Shown piece after piece: positions 1 to 6,426 of a stretch of DNA of 8,971 nucleotides (positions are counted from its first letter, which is position 1; every line of letters begins with the position of its first letter). The position numbers and the translations under genes are program-made. Source of the DNA: JAHJQQ01 sp964458835. GTDB taxonomy: Bacteria > Pseudomonadota > Gammaproteobacteria > Thiohalobacterales > Thiohalobacteraceae. The DNA lies in contig CAYWKV010000130.1 in assembly GCA_964458835.1 (NCBI GenBank), positions 1-8,971 of the forward strand, written 5' to 3'. Under the pieces are notes generated by a model. It had not been told where the DNA came from. It did not search any database and saw nothing but the letters and a program-made list of their open reading frames with translations.

Positions 1-55
1 CTGGAGGGCCCGGCGCCGGCGGCCGGGCGCGCGTCTGCGGCGCCGGGCCCTCCAG
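1..55. repeat. Perfect 17-bp inverted repeat inside gspC
   Basis: Bases 1-17 (CTGGAGGGCCCGGCGCC) are the exact reverse complement of bases 39-55, with a 21-base spacer. It lies in the gspC segment coding for the Pro/Ala-rich linker just after the homology region, so the encoded peptide is itself partly mirrored (GPAP ... PAPG). The left arm begins at base 1, so the true repeat may be longer. Confidence 0.75.
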
Positions 56-559
56 CCCGTCGCGCGGCAGGCGCAGCGTCTCGTGCTGTCCGGCGCGCTT
101 CAATATGATGCGGTCGGGGTAGATCTCGACCAGCTCCGCCCCGCCGGGCAGGGCCGACCCGATCCGGAAAAAGTTTTCGTTTCCATTGGGTTCCGCAATG
201 ATGGCGCCGGCGCTCTCGGGATCACCGGAGGATAGCACGCCGCGCAGGACCAGATTGAGCCGGGTTTCCGGCGCATCGATGGGCGCCGACCCCGTGGGCG
301 CGGCCGGGCCGCCGGATGCACCGAACAGGTGCCAGTTGACGAGGGTGCTGATGTCCACCCGCTGGCGCGCCGTCGCACCGACCGCCGCCGGGGCCGGCGG
401 CTCCAGCACCGCTTCCGGCAGGGGCGGCGCCGGCACCACCTGCCAGACCACCACCGCCAGACGGTACAGCACCCAGACGCCGAGCAGCAGGGCGACCGCC
501 CGCGCCGTGTGCTCGGCGCGCGGTCCCTGCAGCCAGTCGATCACCTGGTTCAACTGCAT
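1..559 (-). CDS. gspC: Type II secretion system inner-membrane protein GspC, N-terminal part (partial)
   Basis: The reading frame is open from an ATG at 559 to the left window edge, giving 186 codons; the C-terminal part (PDZ or coiled-coil) is outside. Residues 1-20 look cytoplasmic, and about 21-42 form one hydrophobic helix (AVALLLGVWVLYRLAVVVW). A Pro/Ala-rich linker comes next, and then the periplasmic homology region at about 68-167. Diagnostic pieces are the LVNWHLFG motif at 73-80, PETRLNLVLRGVL at 97-109, and the IG..LPGGAELVEIYPDRIIL stretch at about 133-153 followed by ETLRL. In the family this region contacts the secretin GspD and couples it to the inner-membrane platform. The start is supported by a purine run (GGGGG) 10 bases upstream, which is a weak site. 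An ATG ten bases further upstream is in another frame. The gene lies 80 bases after rhlB on the same strand. Identification is from motifs; whether the rest of the secretion operon follows is not visible. Confidence 0.88.
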   Translation of the reverse strand, partial: MQLNQVIDWLQGPRAEHTARAVALLLGVWVLYRLAVVVWQVVPAPPLPEAVLEPPAPAAVGATARQRVDISTLVNWHLFGASGGPAAPTGSAPIDAPETRLNLVLRGVLSSGDPESAGAIIAEPNGNENFFRIGSALPGGAELVEIYPDRIILKRAGQHETLRLPRDGLEGPAPQTRARPPAPGPP

Positions 560-639
560 CAGCCGGCATCCCCCGTGTCCGCCGCCCCTCGCCTGCGGGG
601 GCGTGTCCGGCGACTATCTATAAACCCGTCCCGATCCGC

Positions 640-1935
640 TCATCCGCCCGAACTCTGGCGACGGCGTCCGCGCCCCCCTCCGTCCTTGCGGCCGGACCCG
701 CCTTTGCGCTCCCCGCCGCTCGGGCGGCGCGGCCAGCGCTCGGCCTTCACGGGCGGTTGCAGCTCAGCATGCAGCTCTTCACCTGCCGCCGCCACCGGGA
801 TCTTGTGACCGATGTAGGCCTCGATCTCCGGCAGGGAGTAGACGTACGTCTCGCAGGCGAAGCTGATGGCGTCGCCCTCCGCCCCCAGGCGCGCCGTGCG
901 GCCGATGCGGTGCACGTAGTCCTCCGCGTCCTGCGGCAGATCGTAATTGAAGACATGGCTGACTTCCGGAATATGCAAGCCACGTGCCGCGACATCGGTG
1001 GCCACCAGCACCGGCAGCTCGCCGGACTGGAAGCGCTCCAGCAGCGCCTGGCGCTTGCGCTGGGGGACGTCGCCGGACAGGATCGCCGCCGAAAAGCCGT
1101 TGCCCTCGAGGTAGCCCCAGACCCGGTCGGCGTCGCGCTTGGTGTTGACGAAGACGATGCTGCGGCGCGGGTCCATGTGCTTGAGCAGACCGATCAGCAG
1201 CCGCATCTTGTCCTCGTTGGCGGTGTGGTACAGCACCTGCCGGACCCGCTCCGCCGTGACCTGCTCGGGCTCGATGCGGACGAGCTCCGGATTGTTCATG
1301 TGCTCGTAGGCGAGCTCGGTCACGCGCAGCGACAGGGTCGCCGAGAACAGCAGGCCCTGGCGCCGCTCGGGCGGCGGACAGCGCCGCAGCAGGAAGCGGA
1401 TGTCCTTGATGAAGCCGAGATCGAACATGCGGTCGGCCTCATCCAGCACCACTACCTGGGCGGCGTGCAGATCGAAGACGTGCTGCTTGAAGTAGTCGAT
1501 GATGCGGCCGGGCGTGCCGATCAGGATGTCCGCGCCGGCCTCCAGGTCCTTGCGCTGCTGGTCGTAGCCGGTGCCGCCGTAGCACAGGGCGCAGACCAGG
1601 CCGGTGTACTTGCCGAGCAGCTGCGCGTCCGAATGGATCTGGATGGCCAGTTCGCGGGTCGGCGCCAGTACCAGGGCGCGCGGCTGGTTGGGGCGGCGGC
1701 CGGGGGGCGCCGGCCGGGTCAGGAGGTTCTGGAACAGCGCCAGCATGAAGGCCGCGGTCTTGCCCGTGCCGGTCTGCGCCTGGCCGGCGATATCCCGCCC
1801 CTGCAGGGTCAGCGGCAGGGTCTGCGCCTGGATGGGTGTGCAGTGAGAGAACCCCGCTTCCGCAAGCCCCTGCAGCAGCGGCTCGGCCAGGCCGAGGTCA
1901 GCGAATCGACATTCCGTTAGATGTTGTTGTGCCAT
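640..1935 (-). CDS. rhlB: DEAD-box ATP-dependent RNA helicase RhlB
   Basis: A 431-residue DEAD-box helicase, close to the roughly 420 residues of the E. coli protein, which it resembles throughout. Motifs in order: Q-motif region with CTPIQ at 32-36, Walker A AQTGTGKT at 53-60, PTREL at 92-96, GG at 120-121, TPGR at 141-144, DEAD at 165-168, SAT at 198-200, VATDVAARGLHIP at 311-323, and HRIGRTAR at 342-349. RhlB rather than a sister helicase is indicated by DEADRMFDLGFIKDIR (165-180), the FNYDLP segment (329-334) and the YIGHKIPV end of the core (374-381). From about 396 the tail is rich in Arg, Gly and Ser, as expected for an RNA-binding extension. In E. coli RhlB unwinds structured RNA for polynucleotide phosphorylase in the RNase E degradosome. 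It is divergent from trxA, the conserved gammaproteobacterial order. No clear Shine-Dalgarno precedes the ATG at 1935. Confidence 0.96.
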   Translation of the reverse strand: MAQQHLTECRFADLGLAEPLLQGLAEAGFSHCTPIQAQTLPLTLQGRDIAGQAQTGTGKTAAFMLALFQNLLTRPAPPGRRPNQPRALVLAPTRELAIQIHSDAQLLGKYTGLVCALCYGGTGYDQQRKDLEAGADILIGTPGRIIDYFKQHVFDLHAAQVVVLDEADRMFDLGFIKDIRFLLRRCPPPERRQGLLFSATLSLRVTELAYEHMNNPELVRIEPEQVTAERVRQVLYHTANEDKMRLLIGLLKHMDPRRSIVFVNTKRDADRVWGYLEGNGFSAAILSGDVPQRKRQALLERFQSGELPVLVATDVAARGLHIPEVSHVFNYDLPQDAEDYVHRIGRTARLGAEGDAISFACETYVYSLPEIEAYIGHKIPVAAAGEELHAELQPPVKAERWPRRPSGGERKGGSGRKDGGGRGRRRQSSGG

Positions 1936-1944
1936 AACGGCTTA

Positions 1945-1975
1945 GCATAACCGAAAACCCGCCGGCGCATAACCG
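1945..1975. repeat. Direct repeat GCATAACCG upstream of rhlB
   Basis: GCATAACCG occurs at 1945-1953 and again at 1967-1975, 22 bases apart start to start, which is about two helical turns. A related sequence, CCATAACGG, at 1932-1940 covers the rhlB start codon. On the rhlB strand each copy reads CGGTTATGC, and the start-proximal copy contains TATGCT-like bases that could act as a -10 box. The spacing suggests a regulator or polymerase site, but no known operator was recognised. Confidence 0.45.
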
Positions 1976-2146
1976 TGCAGACGCGGCCGCCGGACTTGCA
2001 TTGCGGGGCGGATTGGGCTCAAATGACAGCCACCCGACGCCCGGCTCAAGACCCCAACCCGCCATTCCCGTCCTGCCCCTCCCGCGAGGCGCCTGCCGCG
2101 CCCGGTGATGGTGACTCCAGCAGGTCGTCGCGCGGGCCGCATCGCG

Positions 2147-2187
2147 CATCCGCCCGGACATGCACCGGATTAGAACCGGGCGCGATG
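2147..2187 (+). promoter_or_regulatory. Predicted hairpin in the trxA leader (distal)
   Basis: CGCCCGG at 2151-2157 pairs with CCGGGCG at 2176-2182. The stem extends outward by CATC (2147-2150) with GATG (2184-2187) if the C at 2183 is bulged. The loop is 18 bases. Function unknown; chance stems are common in GC-rich DNA. Confidence 0.3.
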
Positions 2188-2191
2188 AAAT

Positions 2192-2225
2192 CGGGATGAC
2201 CAGGGACCGCCTGCCGGGCATCCCG
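2192..2225 (+). promoter_or_regulatory. Predicted hairpin just upstream of the trxA ribosome binding site
   Basis: CGGGATG at 2192-2198 is the exact reverse complement of CATCCCG at 2219-2225, with a 20-base loop. It ends nine bases before the Shine-Dalgarno of trxA, so it could protect the 5' end of the mRNA or affect translation. It has no T-run and is not a terminator. Confidence 0.3.
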
Positions 2226-2234
2226 CAGCCACTC

Positions 2235-2240
2235 AGGAGA
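2235..2240 (+). promoter_or_regulatory. Ribosome binding site of trxA
   Basis: AGGAGA lies seven bases before the GTG at 2248. It decides the start of trxA: there is no ATG at this end of the frame, and the protein beginning at this GTG aligns with family N-termini (MSD...). Confidence 0.8.
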
Positions 2241-2247
2241 CTCATTT

Positions 2248-2574
2248 GTGAGCGATCGTATTGTCTACGTCACCGACGCATCCTTCGAAAGCGATGTGCT
2301 GAAGTCCAGTGAACCGGTCCTGGTGGATTACTGGGCCGAGTGGTGCGGCCCATGCAAGATGATTGCCCCCATCCTGGACGAGATCGCCGACGAGTACGCC
2401 GGCAAGATCAAGATCGCCAAGCTGAACATCGACGAGAATCCGCAGACTCCGCCCAAGTACGGCATCCGCGGGATCCCGACCCTGATGCTGTTCAAGAACG
2501 GCGGCGTGGAGGCGACCAAGGTGGGCGCCGTGTCGAAGTCGCAGCTGACCGCCTTCATCGACAGCAATCTGTGA
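2248..2574 (+). CDS. trxA: Thioredoxin 1
   Basis: A 108-residue thioredoxin, one residue shorter than the E. coli protein with its initiator methionine. The redox-active motif WCGPCK is at 32-37 (Cys33 and Cys36), the buried Asp27 and Trp29 of YWAEWC are present, and the cis-proline lies in GIRGIPTL (Pro77). The stretch KMIAPILDEIADEY (37-50) is characteristic of TrxA. Thioredoxin reduces disulfides in cytoplasmic proteins such as ribonucleotide reductase and PAPS reductase and is recharged by thioredoxin reductase. Translation starts at GTG behind a good AGGAGA site. It is divergent from rhlB and is followed by rho on the same strand after 209 bases, as in other gammaproteobacteria; cotranscription with rho is possible but not shown here. 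Confidence 0.97.
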   Translation: MSDRIVYVTDASFESDVLKSSEPVLVDYWAEWCGPCKMIAPILDEIADEYAGKIKIAKLNIDENPQTPPKYGIRGIPTLMLFKNGGVEATKVGAVSKSQLTAFIDSNL

Positions 2575-2704
2575 CAAAGGTGGCGTCCGGCCCGCAGCGT
2601 CGGGCTGGACGCTGTACCGGCCGCGTGCTAGCCTTGCCGCACTCAGGTCAGAAGAACATTCCAAGTTTAGATTTTCCGCCGTCACCGGCACCCTCCCGTT
2701 CAGT

Positions 2705-2740
2705 ATGCAGTTCCCGGCCCGCTCGGGCTTTGTGTCGTGA
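2705..2740 (+). CDS. Possible 11-codon leader ORF upstream of rho
   Basis: ATG at 2705 to TGA at 2738-2740 would encode MQFPARSGFVS. It overlaps both alternative hairpins of the rho leader, a position in which a translated leader could influence folding. E. coli has a leader ORF called rhoL between trxA and rho, but the sequence here was not seen to resemble it. No Shine-Dalgarno precedes the ATG, so this may be chance. Confidence 0.15.
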   Translation: MQFPARSGFVS

Positions 2741-2760
2741 CCCCCAACAGCCCGTTTTCT
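2717..2760 (+). promoter_or_regulatory. Attenuator-like alternative hairpins in the rho leader
   Basis: CGGGCT at 2724-2729 is perfectly complementary to AGCCCG at 2749-2754, and the second arm is followed at once by TTTTCT (2755-2760), giving the shape of a weak intrinsic terminator with a 19-base loop. The same CGGGC bases can instead pair with GCCC(G) at 2717-2721. The two stems exclude each other. rho is known to be autoregulated through its leader in E. coli; whether this structure takes part is inference. Confidence 0.3.
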
Positions 2761-2783
2761 CATTCACACGCCCTCGACCAACC

Positions 2784-4040
<1,257 letters not shown>

Positions 4041-4046
4041 CGACAA

Positions 4047-4092
4047 GCCCCGTCATTGCGAGATTGCTTCGCTGCGCTCGCAATGACGGGGC
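4047..4092. repeat. Extragenic palindrome with perfect 16-bp arms after rho
   Basis: GCCCCGTCATTGCGAG at 4047-4062 is exactly mirrored at 4077-4092, with a 14-base spacer (ATTGCTTCGCTGCG). It begins six bases after the rho stop codon. The TCATTGCGAG / GCTTCG / CTCGCAATGA arrangement resembles short palindromic repeats that recur between genes in many bacterial genomes. It could stop or protect the 3' end of rho mRNA, but no T-run follows on the rho strand, so it is not a classical intrinsic terminator. Confidence 0.8.
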
Positions 4093-4100
4093 GTTCAGAC

Positions 4101-4136
4101 GTAGGCCGGGTTCAGGCGCGCAGCGCCGCATCCGAC
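4101..4136 (+). repeat. REP-like element (GTAG-headed imperfect palindrome)
   Basis: The element starts with GTAG (4101-4104) and then forms an imperfect hairpin. The outer arm CGGGT (4107-4111) pairs with ATCCG (4130-4134, one G-T pair), a small internal loop follows, and the inner arm GGCGC (4115-4119) pairs with GCGCC (4123-4127) around a three-base loop. Read on the minus strand it goes GTCGGATGCGGCG ... CGCC ... CCGGCCTAC, which matches the general pattern of enterobacterial REP sequences. GTAG followed by a bulged palindrome is the known signature of REPs moved by RAYT (TnpA-REP) transposases. No transposase is in the window. Confidence 0.6.
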
Positions 4137-4150
4137 GTACAGCCCGCGGG

Positions 4151-4188
4151 AAAAACCGCGGCCAGAGAAAAACAGGCTCTGACCGCGG
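4151..4188 (-). terminator. Intrinsic terminator of the repeat lipoprotein gene
   Basis: Bases 4156-4167 and 4177-4188 pair as a 12-bp stem with one mismatch (CCGCGGCCAGAG with CTCTGACCGCGG) around a nine-base loop. On the minus strand the stem is followed directly by TTTTT (complement of 4151-4155). It sits about 40 bases after the stop codon of the lipoprotein gene at 4229. On the plus strand the stem is followed only by a displaced TTTT, so a role for rho-side transcripts is less likely. Confidence 0.85.
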
Positions 4189-4228
4189 CCGTCATTTTCA
4201 GCAAGGGTCCGCCCCTCCACGAGGGCCG

Positions 4229-6106
4229 TCACCTAGGACCGGCACCGCCCTGCTCATCCAGCGGCAGGTCCACCGCAGTGCCGGGTTCGTACTCCCGGGT
4301 GGTCCGGCGGTCCGGCGTGCCGTCGCCGTTGTTGTCATAGGTCTCGGTCAGCACGCGGCCGTTGGCGTCGTAGGTGTAATGAGCGAACTGATTTGGCGTG
4401 CCGTCGGCATCCCAATCCTCCCATTCCTCGAGGCGGTTGCCATCGGCGTCGTAGGTAAAGCCGTAAATCGTCTCCGGGGTACCGTCACCGTTGGCGTCGC
4501 CCTCCTTGCGCACCACCAGGCCCAGCGCATGGTAGGTGTAGGTGGTCACTCCAGCCTGGTCCGGGCCATCGCCATCCGGGTCTACGACAGCGGTGGTGAT
4601 TTTATAGGGGTGCGCGGTGTCGGCGTAGGCATATTGCTCGCGCCGGTCGATGGCGCCATCGCCGTCCCTGTCATCTTCATACAGCACCAGATTGCCCAGC
4701 GCATCATAGGTATATTCGCGAACCGAGTCCTCCGTGCCGTCCGCGCCGGCATCGTAGGCCTGGCGCACAAGCCGGCCGTTCTCATCCCGGACAGACACGG
4801 TGCGAGAGCGGCCGTCGTCTTCATCCGCTTCATACATCAGTACATCGCCTTCCGGACTGTAGGTCGTTCGATAGACAAAGTCCCAGGTGCCGTCGCCGTC
4901 GGTATCCTTCAGCTCGCGGGTGAGCCGGTGCGGATGCCGGCTGTCGGTGTATTCGAACGCCTCGATACGATCGATCACGCCGTCGCCGCCAAAGTTGTCG
5001 CTGCTTGTCCGGATCAGGTTGCCGAGGGCATCGTAGTCAAACTGTGTCTGCACCTCGAGCGTACCGTCACAGCCGTCGTCTTGGGCCTCGTTTACCAGGC
5101 GGCCGTGGTCGCCCCAGGTATAGCGCTGGCACTCGTCGACGACACCGTCACCGGTGTATTCCTGCTCGAATCTGATCCTGCGCCCCTGACCGTCATAGAC
5201 CGTGGTGTAGCGGCTATCGCCCATGGCGTTTGAAACGCGTTGCTCCTGGACCTGCCCATCTTCGCGATAATCGAACTCCGTGGTCGAATCGAAGAGGCCA
5301 TCGCCGTTTTCGTCCCTGCGATCGCGAACGATACGTCCGTTCGTGTCGTAGGTGTATTCTCTGCGACTGTTGTAGCCGGCCGCGCCGAGGTCCCAGTCCA
5401 CCGTCTCGGCAACGAGGCGCGAGTCCGCGAAATCGATACCCTGGGCCGCGTAGAAGTGCGCCAGCGCCTCGCCGGCCGACGGCACGCGGGGGCTGGCCAG
5501 CAGCCCCGCCCCCGCAGCCAGCTGCAGGACGCGTTCCAGATCGTCCTGATCCAGAAAATCGCCGATGGCCCGGGCGAAATCGATGTTGGCGCCCTCCAGC
5601 AGCGCGGCCATGCCCTCGGCGATGGTGATGCCGTTGTCCGGGTTGCTGTCGCTGTCCAGCGCCTGCAGCAGGATAAGCTGGTTGATGGCCTGGATGCCGC
5701 CAGGGATCAAGGCCGCAGGAGTAACGTCCTCGATTCGAATTTGCGACGCATCCGGCATCTCACGCAGCAGCCTGACCAGGGCCTGCTGGTTTTCGGGAGC
5801 CTCCGCATCCGGGAACAGGTCGAACGGGGTCATGAGCGCCTGGGCCGCGCCCTCGCCCAGCACCAGCGTACCGATGGAGAAGGTGACGCGCTCGCCCGGC
5901 AGGTAGGTGAAGCTGCCGTCTGCGCCCGTCGTGCCCGAGCGGGTCGCGGTAGCGTAGCCCACGCCCTGGATCGGGCTGTCCACCAAATAGCCGGTCTGCA
6001 CACCGGCGTCCTGGGCACCGCTTCCACTGCCGCCGCCGCTGCCGCCGCATGCGGACAGGATCGGCAGCAGCGCCAAGGCCACCGGGGCCAGCCTGATATT
6101 TCTCAT
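4229..6106 (-). CDS. Outer-membrane-type lipoprotein with YD/RHS-like repeats and Asp-rich calcium-type loops
   Basis: A 625-residue secreted lipoprotein of unknown function. A signal peptide ends in the lipobox LSAC with Cys20; the next residue is Gly, not Asp, which predicts outer-membrane sorting by Lol. A Gly/Ser linker (21-30) follows. Residues about 36-88 form a small beta-type domain (YLVDSPIQGVGYAT ... TGADGSFTYLPGE ... SIGTLVLG), and about 94-240 a mostly helical part with a LQALDSDSNPDNGITI segment; this pair of modules is known from other proteobacterial surface lipoproteins. Residues about 249-608 are some 13 repeats of about 25-30 residues of the form Y-x-Y-D-x-x-G-x-L followed by D-x-D-G-D-G-x-x-D. 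The start is supported by AAGGTG five bases before the ATG, and a strong terminator follows the stop. It lacks the core and toxin domain of true Rhs proteins. A binding or adhesive cell-surface role is inference only. Confidence 0.85.
   Translation of the reverse strand: MRNIRLAPVALALLPILSACGGSGGGSGSGAQDAGVQTGYLVDSPIQGVGYATATRSGTTGADGSFTYLPGERVTFSIGTLVLGEGAAQALMTPFDLFPDAEAPENQQALVRLLREMPDASQIRIEDVTPAALIPGGIQAINQLILLQALDSDSNPDNGITIAEGMAALLEGANIDFARAIGDFLDQDDLERVLQLAAGAGLLASPRVPSAGEALAHFYAAQGIDFADSRLVAETVDWDLGAAGYNSRREYTYDTNGRIVRDRRDENGDGLFDSTTEFDYREDGQVQEQRVSNAMGDSRYTTVYDGQGRRIRFEQEYTGDGVVDECQRYTWGDHGRLVNEAQDDGCDGTLEVQTQFDYDALGNLIRTSSDNFGGDGVIDRIEAFEYTDSRHPHRLTRELKDTDGDGTWDFVYRTTYSPEGDVLMYEADEDDGRSRTVSVRDENGRLVRQAYDAGADGTEDSVREYTYDALGNLVLYEDDRDGDGAIDRREQYAYADTAHPYKITTAVVDPDGDGPDQAGVTTYTYHALGLVVRKEGDANGDGTPETIYGFTYDADGNRLEEWEDWDADGTPNQFAHYTYDANGRVLTETYDNNGDGTPDRRTTREYEPGTAVDLPLDEQGGAGPR
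4283..5362 (-). repeat. Array of about 13 YD / Asp-loop repeats within the lipoprotein
   Basis: The repeats run from residue 249 to about 608. The aspartate-loop halves are seen at residues 265-273 (DENGDGLFD), 317-324, 343-350, 370-379, 401-409 (DTDGDGTWD), 452-460, 479-487 (DRDGDGAID), 509-517, 537-545, 564-572 and 591-599 (DNNGDGTPD). Two units (about 291-299 and 427-434) have lost the loop pattern. The loops look like EF-hand, dockerin or thrombospondin type 3 loops, and the tyrosine halves look like RHS/YD repeats. The DNA is repetitive only loosely, so the array is old rather than freshly expanded. Confidence 0.8.
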
Positions 6107-6225
6107 GACATCACCTTTTTTGTTCCGTTATTTTTGCATGGCCGGCCCGGGTACGGCGGCGCGCACAAAGCCAGGACAGACAAAAGCTTGTGGCGCACAG
6201 AGACCTGCCGAAGACGTGCCGGCAT

Positions 6226-6246
6226 AATCCGTGCGTGCACGGGATT
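6226..6246. promoter_or_regulatory. Near-palindromic operator-like site
   Basis: AATCCGTGC (6226-6234; first base is A at 6226) and GCACGGGATT (6237-6246) are inverted around GT, with one extra G in the right arm. It lies about 120 bases upstream of the lipoprotein start. The short spacer makes a dimeric protein site more likely than an RNA hairpin. No known regulator consensus was recognised. Confidence 0.3.
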
Positions 6247-6399
6247 CATACGTCACAGGAGAAGAAAACCGGAAACCTCTATCGCAGATACTTGTTCACT
6301 AACGTCCAGGGCGCTGCAGACTTTAGCCGACCGTTCGCGGGCGGCGCCCCGGTGCGGCCTCTCCCGCAAGCGCCTCACCCTCGCGCCACGCCTACCGGT

Positions 6400-6426
6400 G
6401 CAGGGGTGACCGCCCCCGGCCCCTGC
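6400..6426 (-). terminator. Possible weak stem at the 3' end of glgP
   Basis: GCAGGGG at 6400-6406 pairs exactly with CCCCTGC at 6420-6426 around a 13-base loop, starting one base after the glgP stop codon. There is no T-run on the minus strand, so if it ends transcription at all it would need Rho, or it serves as a 3' stabilising stem. Confidence 0.25.

Larger units (their letters stand above)
1936..2247. other. Divergent intergenic region between rhlB and trxA
   Basis: This 312-base stretch has no convincing gene; the short frames in it have no recognisable content and weak starts. It should hold both divergent promoters. Next to rhlB are two copies of GCATAACCG. A weak rightward promoter candidate is TTGCAT (1996-2001) and TCAAAT (2019-2024) with a 17-base spacer; neither box is close to consensus. 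Two hairpins lie close to trxA (see separate entries). Confidence 0.6.

Noticed and set aside
757..1920. Long open frame antisense to rhlB
   Set aside because: It mirrors the codon structure of a GC-rich gene on the other strand; the product has no recognisable domain while rhlB is full of motifs.
2666..2673. rho promoter with a -10 box in TTTAGATT
   Set aside because: No acceptable -35 at 16-18 bases; the TTGCCG at 2634-2639 is too far away.
2340..2783. Rho frame open far upstream, allowing a 566-residue protein from an ATG inside trxA
   Set aside because: The extra residues are low-complexity Arg-rich shadow of trxA and the leader; the family start fits the ATG at 2784 and gives 418 residues, as expected.
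4191..4200. Rightward terminator for rho formed by the 4156-4188 stem
   Set aside because: On the plus strand the T-run is short and displaced from the stem, whereas on the minus strand TTTTT follows directly, so the stem is assigned to the lipoprotein gene.
4320..5360. Tandem DNA repeat or CRISPR-like array in the lipoprotein gene
   Set aside because: The period comes from the protein repeats; units differ at DNA level, vary in length and have no constant repeat with unique spacers.
4229..6106. The lipoprotein as an Rhs/TccC polymorphic toxin
   Set aside because: The YD halves are similar, but there is no conserved RHS core with the DPxGL-type motif, no C-terminal toxin domain and no immunity gene behind it; the protein ends shortly after the last repeat.
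6361..6395. Second REP-like element headed by GTAGG on the minus strand
   Set aside because: The bases after GTAGG do not fold into a convincing bulged palindrome; only short fragments pair.
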